Below, one piece after another: positions 1-9,250 of a DNA stretch of 35,330 nt. Each line of letters starts with the position of its first letter. Position 1 is the first letter of the stretch. The stretch comes from Flavobacteriales bacterium. GTDB lineage: Bacteria > Bacteroidota > Bacteroidia > UBA10329. The stretch covers positions 1 to 35,330 of the forward strand of contig WGMW01000061.1 in assembly GCA_016124845.1 (NCBI GenBank). Reading direction: 5' to 3'. The notes beneath the pieces are model-generated. The model worked only from the letters and a program-made list of their open reading frames with translations, did not search any database and was not told the DNA's origin. Made by a program: the position numbers and the translations under genes.

Positions 1-837
1 GACGGAGCGACAGGTCCAACGGGCCCAACGGGCGCAGCTGGAACCAACGGAGTAGACGGAGCCACAGGCCCGACAGGACCGACAGGTGCGGCAGGCAGCA
101 ACGGAGTAGACGGAGCGACAGGTCCAACGGGAGCCGCGGGAACGAACGGAGTAGACGGAGCGACAGGTCCGACAGGCCCAACTGGAGCAGCCGGAACCAA
201 CGGAGTAGACGGAGCGACAGGCCCGACAGGCCCAACGGGTGCAGCCGGAACCAACGGAGTAGACGGAGCGACAGGCCCGACAGGCCCAACTGGAGCGGCA
301 GGAACCAATGGAGTTGACGGAGCCACAGGCCCGACAGGCCCAACGGGTGCAGCTGGAACCAACGGAGTAGATGGAGCTACAGGCCCGACAGGACCGGCAG
401 GTGCGGCAGGAAGCAATGGAGTTGACGGAGCGACAGGTCCAACGGGCCCAACGGGCGCAGCTGGAACCAACGGAGTAGACGGAGCGACAGGCCCGACAGG
501 CCCAACTGGTGCAGCTGGAACGAACGGAGTAGACGGAGCGACAGGCCCAACTGGAGCAGCCGGAACCAACGGAGTAGACGGAGCCACAGGCCCGACAGGA
601 CCGACAGGTGCGGCAGGCAGCAACGGAGTAGACGGAGCGACAGGCCCGACAGGCCCAACTGGTGCAGCTGGAACGAACGGAGTAGATGGAGCGACAGGTC
701 CAACGGGTGCCGCAGGAACCAACGGAGTAGACGGGGCGACAGGCCCGACAGGCCCAACTGGAGCGGCAGGAACCAATGGAGTTGACGGAGCGACAGGCCC
801 GACAGGCCCAACTGGAGCAGCCGGAACCAACGGAGTA
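1..837 (+). repeat. Tandem 54/45-bp collagen-coding repeat array
   Basis: Sixteen in-frame units fill bases 1-837: thirteen of 54 bases (18 residues, six Gly-X-Y triplets) and three of 45 bases (one GPT triplet fewer; at 109-153, 532-576 and 685-729). A degenerate partial unit follows from 838 to about 890. Some distant units are identical in DNA: 1-54 and 424-477; 55-108 and 577-630; 478-531 and 631-684. Others differ at synonymous third positions. The array probably continues upstream of the window. Confidence 0.95.
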
Positions 838-1719
838 GACGGAGCAACAGGACCAACAGGTGCCGCAGGTGCTACTGGTCCAACTGGTTCATTCGGTGTG
901 ACAGGAACTACTGGACAGACGATATACTATGATGGTTCTGATTGGGTGGCTACAGATAATCTCTACAATGATGGAACCAACGTGGGAATTGGCTCTGTAA
1001 GCCCTTCAGAAAAATTGGAAGTTGACGGAAATATTGAAATCGGTCAATACCGTCAAGTTCAGTCTTCTGGAGGAAGTTATATCTACTTGGGAGACACGGC
1101 AAAATTTGCGAGTAGCAATTACAGCATGTATCTCATCACGGGAGGAAGTACTACTGTGATGGAGTTGAATTCTGGTCTCGTGATTTCAAACAAGGATCTT
1201 TATGTAGCGAGTGGTCAGAACGTGGGCATCGGAGTAGAACCAGCAGAATCTGAGTTGCATGTAGTAGGAAACATCAAGCAGGTGGATGGTAGTCAGGCTA
1301 CGGGTTACGTGCTCGCCTCTGATTCGACCGGGGTGGGTACATGGACCGATCCTTCCACGCTGGGGGTACCGGATACATCACAGCCGGTTCCGATCAAACT
1401 TTGGGGTGATATCATCTATGTTCATCCTCATGACAATGCTTCTGGACAGGATTGGTCAACGGCAGTTTCCACTTGTGATAACCTGACGGCATTCGGCAAA
1501 TCTGACTGGTATCTACCATCACTTATGGAACTTGATGCCATTTACAAGCAATCATATCTGATCGGAGATCTTGAACAGAATCCAGATTGGTTGTACTGGA
1601 GCAGTACAGAATATGATGTAAGTAATGCTTATGCGTTAAGGATGGATTACGGACCACAGGACATTGATGATAAGACAGCATCATCCAAGTATCGTGTAAG
1701 ATGCATCAGAAAGAACTAA
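1..1719 (+). CDS. Collagen-like repeat protein with C-terminal DUF1566-type domain (5' end outside window)
   Basis: The reading frame is open from base 1, so the N-terminus lies upstream; 572 codons are visible. Residues 1 to about 295 are perfect Gly-X-Y triplets rich in [12 protein letters not shown] and GVD. These predict a collagen-like triple helix stabilised by Pro and Thr rather than hydroxyproline. A linker follows with two 'NVGIG..P..S..LEV/LHV' elements (about residues 325-345 and 410-425), a pattern seen in trimeric fibre stalks. Residues about 460-572 resemble DUF1566 (the Lcl C-terminal type): [21 protein letters not shown] and a terminal YRVRCIR. I infer an exported trimeric surface fibre with a globular tip. 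No T9SS sorting domain is present at the C-terminus. Only 25 bases separate it from the first head-repeat protein, so co-transcription is likely. The role is not proven. Confidence 0.85.
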   Translation, partial: DGATGPTGPTGAAGTNGVDGATGPTGPTGAAGSNGVDGATGPTGAAGTNGVDGATGPTGPTGAAGTNGVDGATGPTGPTGAAGTNGVDGATGPTGPTGAAGTNGVDGATGPTGPTGAAGTNGVDGATGPTGPAGAAGSNGVDGATGPTGPTGAAGTNGVDGATGPTGPTGAAGTNGVDGATGPTGAAGTNGVDGATGPTGPTGAAGSNGVDGATGPTGPTGAAGTNGVDGATGPTGAAGTNGVDGATGPTGPTGAAGTNGVDGATGPTGPTGAAGTNGVDGATGPTGAAGATGPTGSFGVTGTTGQTIYYDGSDWVATDNLYNDGTNVGIGSVSPSEKLEVDGNIEIGQYRQVQSSGGSYIYLGDTAKFASSNYSMYLITGGSTTVMELNSGLVISNKDLYVASGQNVGIGVEPAESELHVVGNIKQVDGSQATGYVLASDSTGVGTWTDPSTLGVPDTSQPVPIKLWGDIIYVHPHDNASGQDWSTAVSTCDNLTAFGKSDWYLPSLMELDAIYKQSYLIGDLEQNPDWLYWSSTEYDVSNAYALRMDYGPQDIDDKTASSKYRVRCIRKN

Positions 1720-1744
1720 GAGAAACCGAAGAAACAAGTAGGAT

Positions 1745-4258
1745 ATGAAAAACTTACTCAAAATATCGCTGAGTATCCTGTTCTGTTTTACAGGGTCTTT
1801 CTCGGTGTCAAATGCTCAAACCTTCAATGAATCATTGGGTACCGGTGCTGGTGCCAGCATTACGTCTGGAGATTATAACGTGCTAATTGGTGACAGTTCG
1901 GGACCATTTCTAAGTACAGGTAGTCGAAACATTATGGTAGGTTACACTGCCGGTTATAATCAGAAGACTGCTTCGGCAAATGTCTTCATCGGTTATTACG
2001 CAGGGGGTAATAATACCACTGGTAGCGATAAGATTCTTATCGGTGATTACGCGGGTGGTGGACATTCTACGGATGGTGGTAGTTCCTCAGACTGGGTCAT
2101 TATCGGTGCAGATGCTGGAGGTTATGCAACTACCGGTTCGGACCTCACATTTATTGGTGATGAGGCAGGGAAGGTTCATACTACTGGTTCTGACTGTACC
2201 TTTATTGGAGAAGATGCTGGTTATAATAACACGACTGCAAGTGATAATACGTTCATCGGTTCTGCTTGTGGTCGAAGCAACACGACCGGGTACCGGAATA
2301 CTGCAGTAGGTAATGAAGCTCTATATGATGTCAGTACCTCACATCATAACACGGCTATTGGTGATTCTGCTGGAACAGATGTAGGGGATGGTATTTACAA
2401 CACATTCATAGGTGCTGCTTCGGGTGCTGCCACGGAGCATGCTGACCGGAATACCTTTGTTGGAGCATACGCTGGTTGGGATAATAACCGAACGAATAAT
2501 ACCGATGATGCCAACGAGAATACCTACGTAGGTTTTTATTGTGGTTATTCCAATCGAGAAGGACAATACAATGTGGGAATGGGAGCCTATGCCGATTTTG
2601 GATATACTATCAGTGAACGAAATGTTTTTCTCGGAGCGTATTCCAATCTTCGCGGTGATGATAACGTGTTGCTGGGGTATTCGGCCGATGCGTACGTTGG
2701 CACCAGCACGAGCCGAACGATTCTTATTGGCTCGGAATCAAAGTCCAAAGATGATGATGCGTTGGCCATTGGATATCAGGCAAACATTGCCACGACTGAT
2801 TCGCGTTATTCTTCTGCCATTGGCAACTATTCTGAGAACAGTGCCCAGAAAACGCAGATATGGGGGCATAGTGCCAATGCTGCTGCTGAAGCAGATTTTT
2901 CAGTTGGCATCGGCCATGAGGTTAATTTGGATTCTCTTGGTGTCATCGCGTTGGGGTATCAATCGGCTGGGCAAGGGGATTACGGTATTGCCATCGGTTA
3001 TACTGCGGGTGTAACAGCCACTAAATCGGTTTCCATAGGATATGCATCTTCTGTTTCAGATACGGCAAGTGTTGGTATCGGCTCATCTGTATCAGTTGCT
3101 GGTAGTTCATCGGTGGCCATCGGAGCATCATCCTCTGCTGCCAATGCAAACGGTGTGGCCATCGGACATTCAACTGTACTTTCTGCAGACAGTGCTGTAG
3201 CAATTGGTTTCAGTTCATCGGTGTCGGGAGTGTATGGTATCGCCTTGGGGATTTCGGCACAAGCTTCTGGATCGGATGCCATTGCTTCAGGATATAACTC
3301 ATCGGCTTCTGGGGACCACTCACTTGCGATTGGGCAGCAAGCTAATGTTTCCGGAGACAACAGTTACCTCATTGGTTATCAGGCATCCACCACGGGAAAT
3401 AATACGGTGGGTATCGGTTATCAGGCGGCTCCTGATTCACTCGGTTCCGTTGCAATCGGCTCTGGTTCTCATACACAGGATTACTATGGCGTAGCGATTG
3501 GCTATTCTGCGCAAGTGTTGAACTCGGACAATGGTGTTGCTATCGGCTATCAGGCCAAGGTCAATAACAGCGCTGATTATTCTATTGCCATCGGATATTC
3601 TTCATTGGTGGGCTCGAACCATGCGAGTTCCATTGCCATCGGAAATAATGCTACGGCATCAAATGATAATGCGATTGCGTTCGGATACAACGCAACCGTT
3701 TCTGCGGACAACATGATCTCATTGGGGAACAGCAGTACGGAAACCATCCGTGGGTATGTGAACTTCACGGCTACCTCTGATGGGCGTTTTAAACGGAATG
3801 TTCAGGAAAATGTGGTCGGGCTCGAATTCATTAATCGACTTCGCCCCGTTACCTACAATTATGATGTGGATGCGATTGAAGCATTCTACGGAAGAGTAGT
3901 TCCTGCCGATCTGAGAGAGGCCGCGGATAGAAAAGAACGCCAGTTGATAACTGGATTCATTGCGCAGGAAGTAGAGGCTGCCGCCAAAGAGGTGGCCTAC
4001 GATTTCTCAGGTATTGACCTTCCGAATGACGACCAGGATCATTACGGTTTGCGCTATGCGGAGTTTGTGGTGCCATTGGTAAAGGCCACGCAGGAACTGA
4101 ACGCCAAAGTGGTTTCGCAGCAATTGGTGATCGACCGGCAGAAACAGACCATTGAGGAATATGAGGCTGCATTGAAGACAATGAAAGAGAAACTGAACGA
4201 CCTGAAAGCGCAAGCAGACAGGAACTCGGCCAGTTTCGGAATCAGCCAATCCAAATAA
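1745..4258 (+). CDS. YadA-head-like repeat protein with S74-type chaperone domain (copy 1)
   Basis: 837 residues, opening with a signal peptide (MKNLLKIS through SNAQ, cut before TFNESLG). Residues about 30-350 carry repeats of the form 'tGsdNtfIGd.AG..'. Residues about 365-665 carry YadA/Hep_Hag-like repeats 'vAIGy.a.vs...' with a period near 14 residues, the signature of trimeric left-handed beta-roll heads. At Ser678-Asp679 begins an S74-type intramolecular chaperone domain (SDGRFKRNV, then GLEFINRLRPVTYNYD). In tailspike and endosialidase relatives this chaperone cleaves itself off just before the SD dyad. The last 70 residues are a predicted coiled coil. No T9SS sorting domain, lipobox or YadA anchor barrel is visible. 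The start is ATG, 25 bases after the collagen-like gene. A homotrimeric surface fibre is inferred; the ligand is unknown. Confidence 0.85.
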   Translation: MKNLLKISLSILFCFTGSFSVSNAQTFNESLGTGAGASITSGDYNVLIGDSSGPFLSTGSRNIMVGYTAGYNQKTASANVFIGYYAGGNNTTGSDKILIGDYAGGGHSTDGGSSSDWVIIGADAGGYATTGSDLTFIGDEAGKVHTTGSDCTFIGEDAGYNNTTASDNTFIGSACGRSNTTGYRNTAVGNEALYDVSTSHHNTAIGDSAGTDVGDGIYNTFIGAASGAATEHADRNTFVGAYAGWDNNRTNNTDDANENTYVGFYCGYSNREGQYNVGMGAYADFGYTISERNVFLGAYSNLRGDDNVLLGYSADAYVGTSTSRTILIGSESKSKDDDALAIGYQANIATTDSRYSSAIGNYSENSAQKTQIWGHSANAAAEADFSVGIGHEVNLDSLGVIALGYQSAGQGDYGIAIGYTAGVTATKSVSIGYASSVSDTASVGIGSSVSVAGSSSVAIGASSSAANANGVAIGHSTVLSADSAVAIGFSSSVSGVYGIALGISAQASGSDAIASGYNSSASGDHSLAIGQQANVSGDNSYLIGYQASTTGNNTVGIGYQAAPDSLGSVAIGSGSHTQDYYGVAIGYSAQVLNSDNGVAIGYQAKVNNSADYSIAIGYSSLVGSNHASSIAIGNNATASNDNAIAFGYNATVSADNMISLGNSSTETIRGYVNFTATSDGRFKRNVQENVVGLEFINRLRPVTYNYDVDAIEAFYGRVVPADLREAADRKERQLITGFIAQEVEAAAKEVAYDFSGIDLPNDDQDHYGLRYAEFVVPLVKATQELNAKVVSQQLVIDRQKQTIEEYEAALKTMKEKLNDLKAQADRNSASFGISQSK

Positions 4259-4324
4259 TTGCAGTTGAACGAAATGACCTTCAAGATGCAACATTGGATT
4301 TCAAACAGCAACGTAGACCGAACA

Positions 4325-6847
4325 ATGAAAAAGGCAGGTAGACTCGTTCTGGTACTTAGTGGTTGTCTCGTCTTTTTTATTCCATTTGCAAGCTCGCAGA
4401 CCTTCAATGAATCGTTAGGAACAGGGGCCGGAGCAAGCATTACTTCCGGTGATTATAATGTGTTTATCGGTGATAGTGCAGGCGCCAGCGTAAGTACAGG
4501 AAGCCATCACATTATGATCGGTTTTGATGCTGGGCGCTACACCACCAGTGGCACATATGGAGATGTATTCATCGGCTATTATGCAGGTCTTTGGAACACT
4601 ACAGGTTATGATAACATAGCTATTGGTGATTATGCCTACGGTGGGGGAAACTCAGACTATGCTACAGGACGCTCTGGAAATTCAGATAATATCGTAATAG
4701 GCGCAGATGCAGGACGCTTGATGACCGCTGGGGCCTACGACAACACTTTCATTGGAGATGAGGCCGGTAAGAACCATACCACGGGTGATGACTGTACTTT
4801 CATTGGAGAAGATGCTGGCTACAACAATACCACCGCAAGCGACAATACGTTCGTTGGATCTGCCGCAGGTCGTAGTAATACAACAGGTTATCGGAACACA
4901 TCATTGGGGAATGAAGCCCTTTATGATGTTTCAACTGGGCACCATAATACGGCACTTGGCGATTCTGCCGGAACAGACGTAGGGCAGGGTATTTATAATA
5001 CGTTCATTGGTGCTGCCTCTGGTGCGGCCACCGAGTATGCTGACCGAAATACCTTTGTTGGAGCCTACGCAGGTTGGGATAACAATCGGACCAATGGTAC
5101 CAATGGTGAAGGTGAGGAGAACACGTATGTGGGATTTACTGCAGGTTACTCCAATCGGGAGGGAAACTATAACGTGGGTATGGGTGCTTATGCTGATTTC
5201 AACGGTACTGTGCGTTCAAGAAATGTATTTGTTGGAGCATATAGTGAGGTAAATGGGGATGATAACGTAGTGGTCGGCTATTCAGGCGAGGTACACACTA
5301 ATACCCGCTCAATCTCCATCGGATCATATTCAGATGTGCAGCATAATGATGCCTTGGCAATCGGCTACAACGCCAGTATTTCAAATTCTTCGCGCTATTC
5401 TTCAGCTATCGGAAGCAACTCGAATAATGATGCAACTAAAACCCAGCTTTGGGGAGCCAGTTCCGATGCGGCAGCGCAAGCCGATCAGTCAATAGGTATT
5501 GGTCACGAAGTGAACTTGGATTCCGTTGGGGTTATTGCATTGGGCTATCAGGCCGTAGGCCAGAGCGACTACGGGATTGCCATAGGTTATACAGCGTCTG
5601 TTACAAGAGAGAAGTCAGTTGCCATCGGGTATACTGCCTCTGTTTCAGATACGGCAAGTGTGGGTATCGGGTCAGCGGTTACTGTTACCGGTAGCTCATC
5701 GGTGGCCATCGGGGCATCTTCCTCGGTCGCTAATTTTCGCGGTGTTGCCATTGGGTATTCGACTGCGCTTACCGCGGATAGTGCAGTGGCCATTGGTTAC
5801 GGCTCTTCAGTCTCTGGTGCTTACGGAATTGCATTGGGTGTATTGGCACAAGCTACTACTGGTTCGGATGCAATTGCGGCCGGTTACACAGCCTCTGCCT
5901 CTGGAAACCACTCAGCTGCCATTGGTCAGGAAGCATCTGTTTCTGGAGATAAAAGTTACCTCATAGGCTATCAAACGACTACCACCGCTGATGAAGCTAT
6001 AGGTATCGGTTATCAGGCATCGCCAGATTCTATCGGTACGATCGCCATTGGTTCAGCGGCTACAGGTGAAGACATTTATGCCGTTGGCATTGGGCATACG
6101 GCCGAAGCGAGAGGGCCTTATTCTGTTGCAATTGGTTATCAGTCCCGTGTAAGTTATCTGGCTGATTATGGTATTTCAATCGGATATTCTTCCAATGTTG
6201 GGAACAACGATGATAACGCGATCGCAATCGGTAATAACGCTACTGCAAGCCATAGTAATACCATCGCATTCGGTTACAATGCAACTGTTTCTGCGGACAA
6301 TATTGTCTCCATGGGGAACAGCAGCACCGAGACCATCCGTGGGTATGTGAACTTTACTTCTACTTCAGACAGAAGATTTAAGCGAAATATTCAGGAGAAT
6401 GTTGTTGGTCTTGAGTTCATTACCAGATTGCGTCCCGTTACTTACAATTTCGATGTGGATGCGATTGAGGCATTCTACGGCCGAACGGTTCCTGCGGATC
6501 TTCGGGAAGCAGCAGATAGAAAAGAACGCCAGTTGGTAACTGGTTTCATTGCGCAGGAAGTGGAAGCAGCTGCCAAAGACGCTGGTTATGAGTTCTCAGG
6601 TATCGACATGCCAAACAGCGAGGAAGACCATTATGGCTTGCGTTATGCAGAGTTTGTGGTGCCTTTGGTAAAGGCTGCACAGGAATTGGATGCAGCCATC
6701 CAAGAGGGTGACATGACCTTGAATGCGGCTCAGAATTCACTTCGAACACAGACATCTGAATTGGATCAGATGAAAGCGGAACTTGCCGATCTTGAAAAGC
6801 AGATCAATGCCAATTCGCGGCAATTGGGCTACGGGTCGTCTCGATAA
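4325..6847 (+). CDS. YadA-head-like repeat protein with S74-type chaperone domain (copy 2)
   Basis: 840 residues from the ATG at 4325. An in-frame TTG at 4259 is possible, but it would put 22 polar residues ahead of an obvious signal peptide (MKKAGRLVLVLSG through SSQ), so I prefer 4325. The architecture matches copy 1: mature start TFNESLGTGAG, 'NNTTASDNTF'-type repeats, 'AIGY.A.VS' head repeats, an S74-type chaperone starting at Ser681-Asp682 (SDRRFKRNI) and a C-terminal coiled coil ending in RQLGYGSSR. The ends are very similar to copy 1, while the middle (about residues 285-420) has diverged. This is a clear tandem duplication, 66 bases apart. It likewise lacks any recognisable outer-membrane anchor. 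Other possible readings are a prophage tail fibre (no phage genes nearby) or a fibre carried by an unlinked anchor. Confidence 0.85.
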   Translation: MKKAGRLVLVLSGCLVFFIPFASSQTFNESLGTGAGASITSGDYNVFIGDSAGASVSTGSHHIMIGFDAGRYTTSGTYGDVFIGYYAGLWNTTGYDNIAIGDYAYGGGNSDYATGRSGNSDNIVIGADAGRLMTAGAYDNTFIGDEAGKNHTTGDDCTFIGEDAGYNNTTASDNTFVGSAAGRSNTTGYRNTSLGNEALYDVSTGHHNTALGDSAGTDVGQGIYNTFIGAASGAATEYADRNTFVGAYAGWDNNRTNGTNGEGEENTYVGFTAGYSNREGNYNVGMGAYADFNGTVRSRNVFVGAYSEVNGDDNVVVGYSGEVHTNTRSISIGSYSDVQHNDALAIGYNASISNSSRYSSAIGSNSNNDATKTQLWGASSDAAAQADQSIGIGHEVNLDSVGVIALGYQAVGQSDYGIAIGYTASVTREKSVAIGYTASVSDTASVGIGSAVTVTGSSSVAIGASSSVANFRGVAIGYSTALTADSAVAIGYGSSVSGAYGIALGVLAQATTGSDAIAAGYTASASGNHSAAIGQEASVSGDKSYLIGYQTTTTADEAIGIGYQASPDSIGTIAIGSAATGEDIYAVGIGHTAEARGPYSVAIGYQSRVSYLADYGISIGYSSNVGNNDDNAIAIGNNATASHSNTIAFGYNATVSADNIVSMGNSSTETIRGYVNFTSTSDRRFKRNIQENVVGLEFITRLRPVTYNFDVDAIEAFYGRTVPADLREAADRKERQLVTGFIAQEVEAAAKDAGYEFSGIDMPNSEEDHYGLRYAEFVVPLVKAAQELDAAIQEGDMTLNAAQNSLRTQTSELDQMKAELADLEKQINANSRQLGYGSSR

Positions 6848-6866
6848 CCCTTAATTTCTTGTTGAA

Positions 6867-7304
6867 ATGTTGCGCCTTGCAAAGCTCACTTTCTTGTTCT
6901 GTTTTTGCTGGAGCATTTCGGCTTTGGCTCAAACGTCAGATTCAACTTCCGTTCAGGTAGGATTTTCTGGCACGTTGACGCAGGCCACAGAACTGGCCCG
7001 TGAAAAAGGCATGAATTTCTTTGTGGTGGTTTGGGAGGATGAGGAAAGTCCTGCGTACAAAAACCTTGTAACGATACTGAGCGATTCAACAGTTATTCAA
7101 GCATTTGATGGGAAGGTTCTTCCACTTGTGGCTCAACGCACCACCTCAAACGGCATGAACTTGGAGAAACAGTTTGGATTTACGGAATTTCCAACAGCCA
7201 TGTTTGTGAGTTTGGAAGGTGAAGAACTCTACACGTTGGAGGCTCCAGCAAAGTTGGCGGCCGATCAGCTTATCGACCTCTACGAACGAAACGCCAGACC
7301 GTGA
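6867..7304 (+). CDS. Exported thioredoxin-fold protein lacking the CxxC motif
   Basis: 145 residues with an N-terminal signal peptide (about residues 1-22, ending ALAQ). The remainder looks like a thioredoxin fold: a strand FFVVVWEDEE where the active-site helix should begin, and a conserved cis-proline region EFPTAMFVS (Pro109). The redox CxxC expected after the first strand is replaced by EDEESPAY, so thiol-disulfide chemistry is unlikely and a structural or chaperone role is more plausible. The start is ATG, 19 bases after the preceding stop. Its stop overlaps the GTG start of the TMTC-like gene by four bases (GTGA), implying translational coupling and a shared task. The function is unknown. 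Confidence 0.75.
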   Translation: MLRLAKLTFLFCFCWSISALAQTSDSTSVQVGFSGTLTQATELAREKGMNFFVVVWEDEESPAYKNLVTILSDSTVIQAFDGKVLPLVAQRTTSNGMNLEKQFGFTEFPTAMFVSLEGEELYTLEAPAKLAADQLIDLYERNARP

Positions 7305-9187
7305 TCTTTCGGAGAATTTCCGAGCTGCCCAATTACGCCATTCACCTCATTCTCATGGTGCTGGCCGCAGCGGTCTATTACCCGATGATGAATGCCGAGT
7401 TTGTGAGGTGGGATGACACCCACTACATTCTGCAAAACCTTTTGGTGAGGCATTTTTCTTGGGAAGCAGTGAAGGACATTTTCACCACCAAGCAGGTAAT
7501 GGGAACTTACAGTCCGATAATCCTGCTTTCGTGGATGATAGATTACAAGATTGCAGGCTATGACCCGCGTTGGTTCCATGCCGTAAACTTCGGGTGGCAT
7601 CTGCTGAATATCACCCTTGTGTACGGCCTGATCAAGCGTTGGTTTGCAAATAAGGAGGTGGCGCTGGTTTCGACATTACTGTTTGCCGTGCATCCGATGA
7701 ATGTAGAGGTGGTGGCTTGGGCAACAGGTCGAAAAGACCTCATGTTCGTTGGTCTGCTTCTGCTATCGCTTTGGTTCTACCATAAGTATGCGATTGGAAA
7801 AAGACCTTTGGTCATTTACGGACTGACGCTGTTGTTCTTTGTGCTTGCCGTTCTGGCAAAGGCGGTGGCGGTCGTTCTGCCTGTCATTCTGCTGTTGTTG
7901 GATGTCTTTGTTTACCGCAAGAAATTCAGCTTCAAACTCGTATTGGAAAAGCTGCCATTCTTTGTGATTGCGTTGGCGGGTGGTATTTGGGCCATTGTCG
8001 CGCAGAAGGATGTGGGTGCCATCCAATCTGCCAACGACATTCCAGTTTGGATGACTCCTTTTCTGTTCACGTACCGAATAGCGCAATACCTCATCCGTTT
8101 CGTCTGGCCGCCATACCTCAGCAACTTTTATCCGTTCGATGAAATGCTCGGGCAAGGCCTGCCATGGTATGTTTTCGCCTCGCTTCCAGCGGTTCTGTTT
8201 CTATTTTTTCTTCTTTGGAGATACGGTCGCAAACTGCCGCTGACGTTTTTCGGTGTACTGTTCTTCACGGTCTGCCTGCTTCCCGTACTTCAACTCATTC
8301 CGCTTGGTAATTCGCTTATTGCCGACCGCTACGTGTACCTGCCATATATCGGCCTGTTCATTTCGCTGGTTCTGGTATTGGTGGAAGTGGGAAAAACGGC
8401 TTCCAAACCGATGAATCTGAGTTTGAACGTTATCGTTCTGGTGTGGATAATTGCCCTTGGATTCAGAGCCAATCTGCAGGCCAGGGTTTGGGAAAGCGAC
8501 CGTACGCTCTGGTCAAACTACATTGAACATTACCCTGATGACGACATGGGTTACGGAAAACTCGGCATTTACTATGCCGACCACGGTGAGATGGAAGAAG
8601 CAATGGATTGCTTTAACAAGGAAGTTGAAAAAGACCCTGATTTCTATTCGGGTTATACCAATCGCGGGTTGGCGTATGAAGAAATGGGCGATTTTGACCG
8701 CGCCTTTGCTGACCTGAACAAGGCCATCGAGCTGAGAGATGATTTTGCCATGTCCCGCATCAATCGCGGGTTGGCGTATTTGAATACTGGTCAGCTGCAA
8801 AAAGCATTGGCCGATCTTGAAAAGGCCATTGAATTGGAACCGCAGAACCCTGCCGCGCATTACAATTTGGCTTTGACCATGGAACGCCTCCAGAAAGTAC
8901 CAGAGGCACTTGATCATTACTCAAAGGCAATCGAGATCGACCCGAAAAATCCTGAACTCTATTACCATCGAGGCAGGTTGTATGCGCTGACATTTAAACT
9001 GAATGAGGGTTTGGCAGATATTGACCGCGCCTTGGAACTCAACGGCAATGACCCGAAGTATTACGTGCTGAGGTCGGAGATATACATTTCAAAGGGAGAT
9101 AAGCGGATGGCCAAGGAAAATGCGTTACAGGCCAAGGCCAGAGGCGGAGTTGTCTCCGAGCAATACATGCGGATGTTGGACGACTGA
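7301..9187 (+). CDS. TMTC-like multi-pass membrane protein with C-terminal TPRs (candidate GT-C glycosyltransferase)
   Basis: 628 residues from a GTG start that overlaps the upstream stop. The first TM helix (about residues 13-30) is followed by an acidic motif RWDDTHYIL (Asp38-Asp39) in the first extracytoplasmic loop, where GT-C transferases place catalytic or metal-binding acids. About ten further TM helices follow. HPMNVEVVAWATGRKD and ADRYVYLPYIG match the layout of animal TMTC O-mannosyltransferases (HP..xEAV...GR and RY.YLPS.G). Residues about 420-628 form about six TPRs (for example GYTNRGLAYEEMGDFDRAF). Known family: dolichyl-phosphate-mannose-dependent O-mannosylation. Inference: transfer of a polyprenyl-linked sugar to exported proteins. 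A paralogue lies at 10954. Confidence 0.75.
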   Translation: MIFRRISELPNYAIHLILMVLAAAVYYPMMNAEFVRWDDTHYILQNLLVRHFSWEAVKDIFTTKQVMGTYSPIILLSWMIDYKIAGYDPRWFHAVNFGWHLLNITLVYGLIKRWFANKEVALVSTLLFAVHPMNVEVVAWATGRKDLMFVGLLLLSLWFYHKYAIGKRPLVIYGLTLLFFVLAVLAKAVAVVLPVILLLLDVFVYRKKFSFKLVLEKLPFFVIALAGGIWAIVAQKDVGAIQSANDIPVWMTPFLFTYRIAQYLIRFVWPPYLSNFYPFDEMLGQGLPWYVFASLPAVLFLFFLLWRYGRKLPLTFFGVLFFTVCLLPVLQLIPLGNSLIADRYVYLPYIGLFISLVLVLVEVGKTASKPMNLSLNVIVLVWIIALGFRANLQARVWESDRTLWSNYIEHYPDDDMGYGKLGIYYADHGEMEEAMDCFNKEVEKDPDFYSGYTNRGLAYEEMGDFDRAFADLNKAIELRDDFAMSRINRGLAYLNTGQLQKALADLEKAIELEPQNPAAHYNLALTMERLQKVPEALDHYSKAIEIDPKNPELYYHRGRLYALTFKLNEGLADIDRALELNGNDPKYYVLRSEIYISKGDKRMAKENALQAKARGGVVSEQYMRMLDD

Positions 9188-9250
9188 TTCCCCACCGTAG
9201 GTGCATTCTCTATCTTGTAGCACTATTCACCGACCGAATTCCCGTCTGGG

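Noticed and set aside
377-856. Long leucine-rich minus-strand reading frame of 159 codons
   Set aside because: It is the antisense of the collagen repeat; its periodic Leu/Arg/Trp composition follows from the repeated Gly-X-Y codons, and it has no independent features.
1-890. Regular short repeats that might suggest a CRISPR array
   Set aside because: The units are contiguous, in frame and translate to Gly-X-Y triplets; there are no unique spacers and no cas genes.
2998-3360. Minus-strand 120-codon frame rich in Pro, Glu and Ala
   Set aside because: It is antisense to the head repeats, and its periodicity mirrors the AIG repeat codons.
4259-4324. Upstream TTG start for the second head-repeat protein
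   Set aside because: It would place 22 polar residues before a clear signal peptide that begins at the ATG at 4325, mirroring copy 1.
1745-6847. Prophage tail-fibre module, suggested by the S74 chaperone domains
   Set aside because: Both proteins have Sec signal peptides and there are no capsid, tail, lysis or integrase genes in the window.
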